A stretch of 13,222 bases of DNA from Nocardioidaceae bacterium UBA4001 (GTDB lineage: Bacteria; Actinomycetota; Actinomycetes; Propionibacteriales; Nocardioidaceae). The stretch spans positions 1-13,222 of the forward strand of contig DGBP01000025.1 in the NCBI GenBank assembly GCA_002384855.1. The letters are read 5' to 3'. The notes below the pieces were generated by a model, which saw only the letters and a list, made by a program, of their open reading frames with translations, was not told where the DNA came from and searched no databases. Positions 1 through 7,509 of this stretch are shown here, piece after piece. How positions within the stretch are numbered: position 1 is the first letter of the stretch; every line of letters starts with the position of its first letter. The translations under genes were made by a program, and so were the position numbers.

Positions 1-91
1 GGCCGGCGACCTCACGAAAAAACTTCCTTCCGTATTCCTTCCGGAGCGTCGCTCAAAGCCGACACTGGCCGGACCGGGCCGGACAACGACG

Positions 92-131
92 AAGGGCCTC
101 TGCCGGGCAAACACCCAGGTCAGAGGCCCTT
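92..131 (-). terminator. Hairpin after tRNA-Tyr, probable terminator
   Basis: A perfect 11-bp inverted repeat (arms 92-102 and 121-131, AAGGGCCTCTG / CAGAGGCCCTT) encloses an 18-nt loop. Read on the minus strand it begins 6 nt beyond the encoded CCA of the tRNA gene, the usual position for a transcription terminator. There is no clear run of T after the stem, which is common for terminators in GC-rich actinobacteria. Termination is inferred from position and stem strength. Confidence 0.6.
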
Positions 132-137
132 TCACGA

Positions 138-223
138 TGGTGGCAGGTGCAGGATTCGAACCTGCGTAGGCATACGCCGACGGATTTACAGTCCGCTCCC
201 ATTGGCCGCTCGGGCAACCTGCC
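138..223 (-). tRNA. tRNA-Tyr (anticodon GTA)
   Basis: On the minus strand the sequence folds as a class II tRNA. The acceptor stem is GGCAGGT paired with ACCTGCC. The D-stem is CCC/GGG, and the anticodon loop CTGTAAA places GTA at the anticodon. A long variable arm follows, as expected for bacterial tRNA-Tyr, then the T-arm GCAGG-TTCGAAT-CCTGC, discriminator A and a genomically encoded CCA (138-140). It carries tyrosine for UAC and UAU codons. It is divergent from yajQ. I see no duplicated tRNA 3' end in the window that would suggest an integrated element. Confidence 0.97.
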
Positions 224-225
224 AT

Positions 226-254
226 GTTGCGCCCCGATTAGCCTGGGGCGCAAC
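226..254. repeat. Perfect 10-bp inverted repeat just upstream of tRNA-Tyr
   Basis: The arms GTTGCGCCCC (226-235) and GGGGCGCAAC (245-254) are exactly complementary and flank a 9-nt loop. The repeat starts 2 nt before the mature 5' end of the tRNA, between the divergent tRNA-Tyr and yajQ genes. It could be a hairpin in the tRNA 5' leader or a protein-binding site in the shared promoter region. Which of these is true cannot be read from the sequence. Confidence 0.6.
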
Positions 255-319
255 GACACGAAAGAATACCGCAGCCGCATCCGAGGACTAAATCGGGCAC
301 CGTGCCCCCAGGAGGACCC

Positions 320-811
320 ATGGCCGACTCGTCGTTCGACATCGTCAGCAAGCTCGATTTGCAGGAGATCGACAACGCGATCAACCAGGCACAGCGTGAG
401 ATCAGCCAGCGCTTCGACTTCAAGAACACCGGCGCCACGATCGCGCGCTCCGGCGAGCACACCGTCGAGATCTCCGCGAACGCCGACGACCGCGCCACCG
501 CCGTGCTCGACGTCTTCAAGGACAAGCTGATCAAGCGCAACCAGTCGCTGAAGGTCCTCGACGCCGGCGAGCCGCGCCAGTCGGGCAAGGAGTCGAAGAT
601 CAGCGTCGCCCTGAAGGAGGGCATCTCCCAGGAGAACGCGAAGAAGATCGGCAAGCTGATCCGCGACGAGGGGCCGAAGGGCGTCAAGGTGCAGGTCCAG
701 GGCGACGAGCTCCGCGTGACCAGCAAGAAGCGCGACGACCTCCAGGACGTGATCGCGCTGGTCAAGGGGCAGGACTACGACTTCGCGGTGCAGTTCACCA
801 ACTACCGCTGA
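320..811 (+). CDS. yajQ: YajQ/UPF0234 family nucleotide-binding protein
   Basis: This encodes 163 residues, the normal length for the YajQ (UPF0234) family: small soluble cytoplasmic proteins with two ferredoxin-like folds. Family hallmarks include the N-terminal SSFDIVSKLDLQEIDNAINQ, the segment RFDFKNTGATI, the central KEGISQENAKKIGKLIRD and the C-terminal VQGDELRVTSKKRDDLQ ending in DYDFAVQFTNYR. Some homologues bind cyclic di-GMP or other nucleotides and RNA; the ligand here is unknown. The ATG at 320 is preferred over an in-frame GTG at 302 because a strong AGGAGG (310-315) sits just before it and the protein then begins MADSSFD as in relatives. The gene stands alone, divergent from tRNA-Tyr and followed by its own hairpin. 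Confidence 0.95.
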   Translation: MADSSFDIVSKLDLQEIDNAINQAQREISQRFDFKNTGATIARSGEHTVEISANADDRATAVLDVFKDKLIKRNQSLKVLDAGEPRQSGKESKISVALKEGISQENAKKIGKLIRDEGPKGVKVQVQGDELRVTSKKRDDLQDVIALVKGQDYDFAVQFTNYR

Positions 812-818
812 CCCTGCT

Positions 819-844
819 GTACGACGGTCGCGCGACCGCCGTAC
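819..844 (+). terminator. Near-perfect palindrome after yajQ, probable terminator
   Basis: The arms at 819-831 and 832-844 (GTACGACGGTCGC / GCGACCGCCGTAC) pair over 13 positions with a single mismatch and no separate loop. The palindrome lies 8 nt after the yajQ stop codon. No U-tract follows. A second small hairpin, GTCTCG-agc-CGAGAC, is at 857-871. A terminator is the simplest reading; a binding site for a dimeric regulator of the downstream permease gene is an alternative. Confidence 0.5.
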
Positions 845-876
845 GACGCCGTGGCTGTCTCGAGCCGAGACCTCGC

Positions 877-882
877 TAGCAT
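877..882 (+). promoter_or_regulatory. Candidate -10 element for the uracil permease gene
   Basis: TAGCAT matches the actinobacterial housekeeping -10 pattern TANNNT and lies 35 nt before the permease ATG, giving a predicted short leader. No convincing -35 hexamer is visible at the expected spacing (around 854-859), so the call rests on the -10 and position alone. Confidence 0.35.
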
Positions 883-917
883 GCTCGCGCCCACCCACCC
901 CGTGACGGGAGACGCGC

Positions 918-2396
918 ATGTCGTTCGGTTGGAAGGTCGTCCACGGCGGGAAGACACCACCTGCTGGTGAGTCCGTCGCCCCCGACGAGCGGCTGTCGTG
1001 GGGGCGCACCGCCGGGCTCGGCGCGCAGCACGTGGTGGCGATGTTCGGGGCGACGTTCGTCTTCCCGATCCTGATGGGGCTCAACCCCCAGCTCGCGATC
1101 ATGCTCAGCGGTCTCGCGACGATCTTCTTCCTGCTCGTCGTGCAGGGGAAGGTGCCGTCGTATCTCGGCACGAGCGCGTCGTTCGTGGGCGGCGCCGCCG
1201 CGATCTACGCCCAGGGCGGCGACCCCGCCGACGTGACAGGCGCGGTGCTCGTCGCCGGTGTCGTGCTCGCGCTGGTCGGTATCGCGATCCACGTGTCGGG
1301 GACGGGCCTGCTGCACAGGCTGCTGCCTCCGGTGGTCACCGGCGCGGTGGTCATGCTGATCGGGTTCAACCTGGCGCCGGTGGTGTCGTCGGTGTACTGG
1401 CCGCAGGACCAGTGGGTCGCTCTGCTGACCATGACCGCGGTGATCCTGATGGCAGTGGGGCTGCGCGGCTTCCTCGGCCGGATCGCGATCTTCCTGGGCC
1501 TGGTCCTCGGCTACCTCCTGTCGTGGGTCTTCGACCGGTTCGGGCAGGTCACCTCGGTGCTGCCCGGGCAGAACCTCCGAGGCCCGGACGGGCAGCCCTG
1601 CGACGCCGAAGGCCCGTACTGCATCGCCACGGCCTTCCCCCACGACCGCGTCTCCTGGACCCGGGTGAAGGAGGCCGACTGGTTCGGGTTCCCGCCGGTG
1701 AGCGACTTCGCCAACGGCGTGGTCGGTTTCCACGCGCCGACCTTCGACCTCGCCTTCGTGCTGCTCATGCTGCCGGCGGTCATCGCCCTGGTCGCCGAGA
1801 ACACCGGCCACGTCAAGGCGGTCGCCGAGATGACCGAGCGCGACCTCGACCCGGTGATGGGCCGCGCGATCGCGGCCGACGGTGCTGCCACGGCGCTGGC
1901 GAGCGCGGTCGGCGGCTCCCCCACGACCACCTACGCCGAGAACATCGGGGTGATGGCGGCGACGCGGGTCTACTCCACGGCCGCCTACTACGTCGCCGCG
2001 CTCGTCGCGATCGGGTTCGGGCTGAGCCCGAAGTTCGGCGAGCTGGTCTCCGCGACCCCGGGCGGCGTGCTCGGCGGGATCACCGTCGTGCTCTACGGCA
2101 TGATCGGCCTGCTCGGCGCGAAGATCTGGAAGGAGAACCAGGTCGACTTCGCCAAGCCGGTCAACCTCGTGCCGATCTCGGCGGGGATCATCATCGCCAT
2201 CGGCAACACGAGCCTGGCGATCACCGAGGACTTCGTGCTCTCGGGCATCGCGCTCGGCACGATCGTGGCGCTGGTCGCCTACCACCTCGCGCGGGCGGTG
2301 GCGCCGGCGGACATGCGCGACGGTGCTGTCCTGGTGGTCGGCGGTGCGGGCGCCCAGCACGACGACGACATCCCCGGCCACCGCGACGAGCACTGA
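918..2396 (+). CDS. uraA: Uracil permease, NCS2 (nucleobase:cation symporter-2) family
   Basis: This is a 492-residue polytopic membrane protein, the usual length for the NCS2/UraA family, predicted to import uracil with protons across the cytoplasmic membrane. Family signatures are GAQHVVAMFGATFVFP near the N-terminus, ENTGHVKAV at about residues 294-302 and GGSPTTTYAENIGVM at about 332-346. E294, H298 and E341 correspond in spacing to the substrate and proton residues E241, H245 and E290 of E. coli UraA. The start ATG at 918 follows GGGAGA. A loop at about residues 212-262 is longer than in compact relatives and holds two cysteines. The last 30 residues are hydrophilic, His/Asp-rich and probably dispensable. 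No pyr or salvage genes are adjacent. Other nucleobases cannot be excluded, but the motifs favour uracil over xanthine. Confidence 0.9.
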   Translation: MSFGWKVVHGGKTPPAGESVAPDERLSWGRTAGLGAQHVVAMFGATFVFPILMGLNPQLAIMLSGLATIFFLLVVQGKVPSYLGTSASFVGGAAAIYAQGGDPADVTGAVLVAGVVLALVGIAIHVSGTGLLHRLLPPVVTGAVVMLIGFNLAPVVSSVYWPQDQWVALLTMTAVILMAVGLRGFLGRIAIFLGLVLGYLLSWVFDRFGQVTSVLPGQNLRGPDGQPCDAEGPYCIATAFPHDRVSWTRVKEADWFGFPPVSDFANGVVGFHAPTFDLAFVLLMLPAVIALVAENTGHVKAVAEMTERDLDPVMGRAIAADGAATALASAVGGSPTTTYAENIGVMAATRVYSTAAYYVAALVAIGFGLSPKFGELVSATPGGVLGGITVVLYGMIGLLGAKIWKENQVDFAKPVNLVPISAGIIIAIGNTSLAITEDFVLSGIALGTIVALVAYHLARAVAPADMRDGAVLVVGGAGAQHDDDIPGHRDEH

Positions 2397-2402
2397 GGAC
2401 CC

Positions 2403-2429
2403 CGTGGCTCGGGCCCGTAGGGAGCCACG
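2403..2429 (+). terminator. Hairpin after the uracil permease gene, probable terminator
   Basis: An 8-bp perfect stem (CGTGGCTC at 2403-2410, GAGCCACG at 2422-2429) with an 11-nt loop begins 7 nt after the permease stop codon. There is no U-tract. Position immediately after the gene supports a terminator. Confidence 0.5.
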
Positions 2430-2442
2430 CCCTCCAGGAGCC

Positions 2443-2501
2443 AGCTGCGCTGCGAACAGGCTGCCCAGCGGGTGGTCGGACGACCTTTTCGCAGCGCAGC
2501 T
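2443..2501. repeat. 14-bp perfect inverted repeat between convergent genes
   Basis: The arms AGCTGCGCTGCGAA (2443-2456) and TTCGCAGCGCAGCT (2488-2501) are exactly complementary over 14 bp. The 31-nt interior holds its own small hairpin (GGTCG / CGACC, 2474-2485). The structure sits between the ends of the convergent uraA and nuoN genes, 42 bp from the nuoN stop. A bidirectional terminator is the likeliest role. A dispersed extragenic palindrome is possible. Confidence 0.6.
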
Positions 2502-2543
2502 CGCGTCAGCTCCGCGGCGGATCAGACCCCGCTGCGCGAAGCC

Positions 2544-4064
2544 TCACCTCCCTACGCCGAGCAGCACCGGGTCGAGCAGCAGCCCGGGCAGGAACGAGAA
2601 CACCACGCCGGCGGTGAAGGTTATGCCGATGGCCATCCCGACCCCGTTCGGCACGTCGTAGACCGAAGCACCCGCCACCTCGGCCGGGCGGAGGAGCTCC
2701 ATCAGCCAGCGGGCGTAGTAGACGAGCCCGATCGCGACGTTGACCGCCATCACCACGGCGAGCCAGGTTGCCGGACCGGCGGCGGAGGAGAACACGAGCA
2801 CCTTCGCCAGCAGGCCGATCACACCGGGAGGGAGTCCGGCCAGCGCCACGAGCGCGAAGGCGAGCGCCCATCCGGCCAGGGGCTCCTCACGCACGAGCCC
2901 GCGGTAGTCGACGAGCCGCTGGCGGGGGAACCTCGTGCCGACGACCGCGGCGACCGCGAACGCCCCGAGGTTGACCACCGCGTAGACGGCGAGGTAGCCG
3001 GCCGACCGGCTCAGCACGGTCGCCATGTCCTCGCGACTCGCACCGGCCACCGCGCCGAACGGCACCAGCATGTAGCCGGCCTGCGCCACCGACGACCACG
3101 CGAGCAGACGCACGGCGTGCTGCTGCCACAGCGCGAGCACGTTACCGACGGTCATCGTGAGCGCCGCCATCACGCCGACCACCGGCGACCAGGCGGTGGA
3201 CAGCTCGGGCAGGGCGTAGGCGAGCACCAGCACGAGCCCCACGAAGCCGGCCGCCTTGGAGACGACCGAGAGGTAGGCCGCCACGGCGATCGGCGCGCCG
3301 ACGTACGTGTCCGGCACCCACATGTGGAACGGCACCGCCGCCACCTTGAAGCAGAGCCCGACCACGGTGAGCAGCGCGCCGGTGACCGCCACCGACCGGA
3401 CGTCCGCGCCGGCGCTGATCGCCATGTCGATCTGCTCCAGGAAGACCGACCCGGTCGCGCCGTAGACGAGCGAGATGCCCATCAGCATGACGGCGGTCGA
3501 CACCACCGAGACCAGGAAGAACTTCACCGACGCCTCGGACGCGCGCCGGTCGCCCCGCCGAAGGCCGACCATCGCGAAGGCGGGCAGCGAGACCACCTCG
3601 AGCGCGACGAGCAGGGTCACGAGGTCGCGCGACGCCGCGATCGTCATGGCGCCGGTGGCGGTCGCGAGCAGGAGGAAGTTCCACTCCCCCTGGGGCGTGC
3701 GGCCCTCGGCCACGTCCGCGGTCTCCAGGAGCGCGACGACCGCGACCCCGAGCAGGACGATCGCCCAGAACACGAGCGTGAGCTGGTCGACGGCGATCGA
3801 GCACGGTGCCGGGCCCTCCAGGGCGCCGGTGACGCAGAAGGTGCTGCGGGTCCCCTCGTCGCGGTAGCCACCCATCGCCAGCGCCCCGAGGACCGCCGAG
3901 ACGCCCACGCCGGTGAGCGTGAGCGCGGCGGGCACCAGTGCCTGGGCCCGGCTGCGGGGCGGGCCGGCGAACGCGTCGGCGAGGAGTACGACGACCGCGG
4001 TGATCGCCAGCGCCAGGGGCGGGCCGATCAGCAGCCAGTCGATGTCCTGGACGATGCCGGTCAT
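2544..4064 (-). CDS. nuoN: NADH-quinone oxidoreductase subunit N (antiporter-like)
   Basis: At 506 residues and about 14 hydrophobic segments this is a full-length NuoN, one of the three antiporter-like proton-pumping subunits of the complex I membrane arm. The channel glutamate is E156 in LLVALEVVSLPAFAMVG. The channel lysine is K240 in CFKVAAVPFHMWVPDTYVG. A second conserved block is VRLLAWSSVAQAGYML. The ATG at 4064 is chosen because GGGAGG precedes it by 6 nt and it overlaps the nuoM stop as ATGA (4061-4064), implying translational coupling. It is the last gene of the operon, with an inverted repeat 42 bp beyond its stop. No truncation or repeat insertion is seen. Confidence 0.95.
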   Translation of the reverse strand: MTGIVQDIDWLLIGPPLALAITAVVVLLADAFAGPPRSRAQALVPAALTLTGVGVSAVLGALAMGGYRDEGTRSTFCVTGALEGPAPCSIAVDQLTLVFWAIVLLGVAVVALLETADVAEGRTPQGEWNFLLLATATGAMTIAASRDLVTLLVALEVVSLPAFAMVGLRRGDRRASEASVKFFLVSVVSTAVMLMGISLVYGATGSVFLEQIDMAISAGADVRSVAVTGALLTVVGLCFKVAAVPFHMWVPDTYVGAPIAVAAYLSVVSKAAGFVGLVLVLAYALPELSTAWSPVVGVMAALTMTVGNVLALWQQHAVRLLAWSSVAQAGYMLVPFGAVAGASREDMATVLSRSAGYLAVYAVVNLGAFAVAAVVGTRFPRQRLVDYRGLVREEPLAGWALAFALVALAGLPPGVIGLLAKVLVFSSAAGPATWLAVVMAVNVAIGLVYYARWLMELLRPAEVAGASVYDVPNGVGMAIGITFTAGVVFSFLPGLLLDPVLLGVGR

Positions 4065-5650
4065 CCGAGACCTCCCAGGAACGCGCGGGCGGCGTCGGCC
4101 ACCGGGGTCAGCAGGAGCCCAGGCGCGACGCCGAGCGCGACGGTCAGCACCGCCAGCGGCCCCCAGGTGACCCACTCACCGGCGTCCACGTCCGGGCGCC
4201 TGTCCCCGAGCCGGACCGCCGCGACCCGGTCGGTGGGGAGCGCCGCCCCCACGTCGACGTGGTCCACCGAAGGCGTTGCCTCGACGGCCGGGCCCTGCAG
4301 CATCGACCGCATCACGGCGAGGAAGTAGGCCGACGCCAGGATCACCCCGAGAGCGGCGATGAACGCCAGCCACCGGTAGGTCGTCTCGGACAGCCCTGCT
4401 GCGGGCGAGACCGCGGCGCGGATCGCGAGCATCTCCCCCCAGAACCCGGCGAGCCCGGGCAGCCCGAGGGAGGCCATGGCGGCGAACGCGAAGAGCCCAC
4501 CCATCCGCGGCACCTTGCCGTAGAGCAGCCGCAGCTCGGCGAGGTCGGTCGTGCCGTAGCGGTCCTTGATCGCGCCGGCGAGGAAGAACAGCAGGCCGGT
4601 GATCAGCCCGTGGGCGACGCTGGCGAACACGGCGGCCTGCACCCCGCCGAGGGTGAACGTCGCGGCGCCCAGCACCACGAAGCCCATGTGGCCGACGCTG
4701 GAGTAGGCGATCAACCGCTTCAGGTCCGCCTGGGCTAGGCACGCGAGCGCGCCGTACACGATGCCCACGACCGCGAGCGCCGCGACCACCGGCACGAGCA
4801 GCCAGTCCGGCGAGGTGACCGGCATCCAGAACCGCACGAAGCCGTAGGTCCCCAGCTTCAGCAGTACCGCGGCCAGGACGACCGAGCCGACCGTGGGGGC
4901 CTTGGAGTGCGCGTCGGGCAGCCAGATGTGCAGCGGCCACAGCGGCGTCTTCACGGCGAGGCCGAGGGCGACCAGCAGGCTCGCGGCGAGGGCGGTCGGC
5001 CCCGAGGGGGTGTACGACGCCGCGACCCGGGCGATGTCGAAGGTGCCGGCCTCGGCGCGGACGAGCAGGAAGCCGACCAGCATGAGCGCCGAGCCGGTGA
5101 CGGTGAAGACCAGGAACCGGGTCGCCGCACGTCGTCGGGCCGCCGCGTCGTGCGCGTCCCCCCAGGTGCTGATCACGAACCACATCGGGATCAGCGCGAC
5201 CTCGAAGAACACGAAGAACAGCACCATGTCGAGAGCGAGGAAGCTTCCGAGCACGCCGGCCTCGATCACCAGCAGCAGCACCGCGAGGGAGCCGGTCCGG
5301 CGCGGACCGCCCTCGGCGTCGTCGGGGCCGTGCCGGAGCAGGGAGAACAGTGCGGCGGCGAAGACCAGGGTGCTCATCAGCACGAGGGCCCCGGAGATGC
5401 CGTCGAGGCCCAGCCGCCAGTGCAGGTCGAGGGCCTCGAGCCACACGACGTCGACGGACCTGTCGGGGTCGCCCAGCGCACCGCCGGCCGAGCCGAGACG
5501 GAGCACGAGCCACACCGACCAGGCGAAGGTGGCCAGCGCGCCGACGACCGCGACCCCCACCGCTGCCCGCTCGCGCCGTGAGACGAGTGCGGCCAGCAGG
5601 GCGAAGCCGGCGGGCAGGGCCACCAGGCCGTTGAGCAGGACGGCGTTCAT
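4061..5650 (-). CDS. nuoM: NADH-quinone oxidoreductase subunit M (antiporter-like)
   Basis: This 529-residue polytopic membrane protein is full length for NuoM, a proton-translocating subunit of the complex I membrane arm. Channel residues are E150 in FFVFFEVALIPMWFVISTWG and K234 in VKTPLWPLHIWLPDAHSKAP; other family blocks are DLKRLIAYSSVGHMGFV and AHGLITGLLFFLAG. The HIWLPDAHSKAPT block separates it clearly from NuoL and NuoN. The ATG at 5650 overlaps the nuoL stop as ATGA, and a G-rich Shine-Dalgarno stretch lies about 5 nt upstream. A hydrophilic Asp/Arg-rich loop at about residues 465-495 precedes the last membrane helix. Confidence 0.96.
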   Translation of the reverse strand: MNAVLLNGLVALPAGFALLAALVSRRERAAVGVAVVGALATFAWSVWLVLRLGSAGGALGDPDRSVDVVWLEALDLHWRLGLDGISGALVLMSTLVFAAALFSLLRHGPDDAEGGPRRTGSLAVLLLVIEAGVLGSFLALDMVLFFVFFEVALIPMWFVISTWGDAHDAAARRRAATRFLVFTVTGSALMLVGFLLVRAEAGTFDIARVAASYTPSGPTALAASLLVALGLAVKTPLWPLHIWLPDAHSKAPTVGSVVLAAVLLKLGTYGFVRFWMPVTSPDWLLVPVVAALAVVGIVYGALACLAQADLKRLIAYSSVGHMGFVVLGAATFTLGGVQAAVFASVAHGLITGLLFFLAGAIKDRYGTTDLAELRLLYGKVPRMGGLFAFAAMASLGLPGLAGFWGEMLAIRAAVSPAAGLSETTYRWLAFIAALGVILASAYFLAVMRSMLQGPAVEATPSVDHVDVGAALPTDRVAAVRLGDRRPDVDAGEWVTWGPLAVLTVALGVAPGLLLTPVADAARAFLGGLG

Positions 5651-7509
5651 GCGGCCACCCCCGCGGCGACCGCGATCGCGCAGGCACCGACCACGACGAC
5701 CATGAGGTAGGCCTGGACGTTCCCGTTCTGTGCGCGGCGAAGCAGCCAGCCGAGGCCCCGGGTGGTGGCGCCGGCGCCGTCGGCGTACCCGTCGATCACG
5801 TCGCGGTCCCCCGCACGTACGGCGCGGGCCAGCAGGCGGACCGGGCGCACCACGCCGACGTCGTAGACCCGGTCCACCGCGGGATGCGGCAGCACGAACG
5901 GGTGCCACGGGTCGCGACCGCCGTGGCGTCGCCACAGCAGGTAGACCACCGCGGCAGTGGCTGCCACGAGCAGGGTCATCAGCACCGCGGTGGTCGGGTG
6001 GACCAGGGTGTGCTCCACCTCCGCGAAGGCGACCCCGGGGTAGGCGACGAGCAGCCCGCCGAGCACGGTCGGGATGGTGAGGAGGTAGAGCGGCACCTTC
6101 ATCGACAGCGGCGACTCGTGCAGGTCCGCACGTTCGGGGGTCGCGGCAGGCGTCTCGACGGGCTCGACGACCGGCGGGGTGAAGAACACCATGAGCCAGG
6201 CCCGGAGGGAGTACGCCACCGTGAGCACGGCTGTCACCACCGCCGACACGAGCAGCAGCCAGGCGACCCAGGGCCACACGAGGTGTCCCTCGTGCGCGGC
6301 CTCCCACACGGCACCGATCACGGCGTCCTTGGTGAAGAAGCCCACGAGGGGCACGACGCCCGCGAGCGCGCCGAACCCGATGGTCATCGTGATGAACGTG
6401 TCGGGGAGCTTGCCGCGCAGCCCGCCCATCGCCGACATCGACGTGGTGCCGACCGCGTGCACCACCGACCCGGCCGCGAGGAACAGCAGCGCCTTGAACG
6501 CACCGTGGGCCAGCAGGTGGAGCACCCCGGCCTCGTACGCCCCGACCGCGAGCGCGCCGAACATGTAGGCCAGCTGACTGACCGTGGACCACGCGAGCAC
6601 CCGCTTGAGGTCGCCGGTGAAGAGCGCTGAGACGGCGGCGATGAACATGGTGACCGCCGCGACCAGCGCCAGCGTCGTGAGGGCGACCGGCGCGGACAGG
6701 AACAGCGGGTAGGCGCGAGCGACCAGGAAGACGCCGGCGGCGACCATCGTGGCGGCGTGGATCAGCGCCGAGATCGGTGTGGGGCCCGGCATCGCGTCGG
6801 GCAGCCAGGTGTGCAGCGGGAACTGCGCCGACTTGCCGACCACCGCGGCCGTCAGCAGCAGCGCGGGGAGCCACAGGTCGTCACGACCGAAGCCGCCCGT
6901 GGCGATCTCGCCCATGATCGTGCTGATCCGGTAGCTGTCGAAGCGCACGCCCAGCACGATGATCGCGAACAGCAGGCCGAGGTCGGCGGTGCGCGTCATC
7001 AGGAACGCCTTCACGGCACCGGCGCGGGCCTCGGGGAGCTCCCAGTGGTGGGAGATCAGGAAGTACGAGCAGGCACCCATCAGCTCCCAGCCGATGAGCA
7101 GCGCCCACAGGTCGTCGGCGGTGACGACCAGGGTCATCGACCCGGTGAAGACCGAGACCAGGGCGGCGTACGACGGGTAGCGGGGGTCGCCGGCCATGTA
7201 GCCGAGGGAGTACACCTGCACCAGGAAGGCGACCGTGTGCGCGAGCAGCAGCATCAGCGCACTGAGCTGGTCGACGTGGAAGGCGAGCTCGATGGGCGGC
7301 CCCACCGCGGACGTCGCGGCGAAGACGTGGCTCAGCGGCTCGGCGTCCCCGAGGTGGGGCAGCGCGACGGCGACCGCGAGCACGAACCCGAGGGCGGCGG
7401 CGCCCACCGCGATCCCCCGCTCGGCCACCTCGCCGCGGTGCCCGACCCACAGAGAGAGGACCGCCGACACGAACGGCAGCACGACGAGCAGCAGCACCAC
7501 CCAGCTCAT
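5647..7509 (-). CDS. nuoL: NADH-quinone oxidoreductase subunit L (antiporter-like)
   Basis: At 620 residues this is a full-length NuoL, the distal antiporter-like pump, whose C-terminal part forms the lateral helix along the membrane arm. Channel residues are E142 in GWELMGACSYFLISHHWE and K226 in GKSAQFPLHTWLPDAMPGPT; LKRVLAWSTVSQLAYMFG and HGAFKALLFLAAGS are also family blocks. The ATG at 7509 overlaps the nuoK stop as ATGA, with a GGGGGG Shine-Dalgarno 5 nt upstream. The loop after about residue 444 carries PPVVEPVETP, encoded by a repeat-like DNA segment (6150-6174), just before the normal HESP motif. This looks like an in-frame insertion in a tolerant loop. Membrane topology otherwise appears intact. 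Confidence 0.96.
   Translation of the reverse strand: MSWVVLLLVVLPFVSAVLSLWVGHRGEVAERGIAVGAAALGFVLAVAVALPHLGDAEPLSHVFAATSAVGPPIELAFHVDQLSALMLLLAHTVAFLVQVYSLGYMAGDPRYPSYAALVSVFTGSMTLVVTADDLWALLIGWELMGACSYFLISHHWELPEARAGAVKAFLMTRTADLGLLFAIIVLGVRFDSYRISTIMGEIATGGFGRDDLWLPALLLTAAVVGKSAQFPLHTWLPDAMPGPTPISALIHAATMVAAGVFLVARAYPLFLSAPVALTTLALVAAVTMFIAAVSALFTGDLKRVLAWSTVSQLAYMFGALAVGAYEAGVLHLLAHGAFKALLFLAAGSVVHAVGTTSMSAMGGLRGKLPDTFITMTIGFGALAGVVPLVGFFTKDAVIGAVWEAAHEGHLVWPWVAWLLLVSAVVTAVLTVAYSLRAWLMVFFTPPVVEPVETPAATPERADLHESPLSMKVPLYLLTIPTVLGGLLVAYPGVAFAEVEHTLVHPTTAVLMTLLVAATAAVVYLLWRRHGGRDPWHPFVLPHPAVDRVYDVGVVRPVRLLARAVRAGDRDVIDGYADGAGATTRGLGWLLRRAQNGNVQAYLMVVVVGACAIAVAAGVAA
6150..6174. repeat. Repeat-like segment inside nuoL (related to the nuoK segment)
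   Basis: On the plus strand this reads GCGTCTCGACGGGC followed by TCGACGACCGG. It shares the 11-bp core GAGCCCGTCGA (minus strand, 6155-6165) with the segment in nuoK at 7543-7553. It shares CGTCTCGA and an ACCACCG-like end with the palindromic element in nuoB. It is in frame and encodes VVEPVET of NuoL. The similarity is seen directly; assignment to one repeat family is inference. Confidence 0.5.

Noticed and set aside
1..223. Possible integrated element using the tRNA-Tyr 3' end as attachment site
   Set aside because: No duplicate of the tRNA 3' segment and no integrase are present in the window. The flanking 91 bp show only a short TTCCTTCCG direct repeat (24-32, 35-43).
876..2393. Minus-strand open frame of 505 codons opposite the permease gene
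   Set aside because: It is an Arg/His/Asp-rich shadow of the NCS2 permease. No family resemblance and no ribosome binding site support it.
2472..4328. Long plus-strand open frame of 618 codons opposite nuoN and nuoM
   Set aside because: Its translation is His/Arg/Glu/Gln/Asp-rich without hydrophobic structure, typical of the antisense of GC-rich membrane-protein genes. The minus-strand products are unmistakable NuoN and NuoM.
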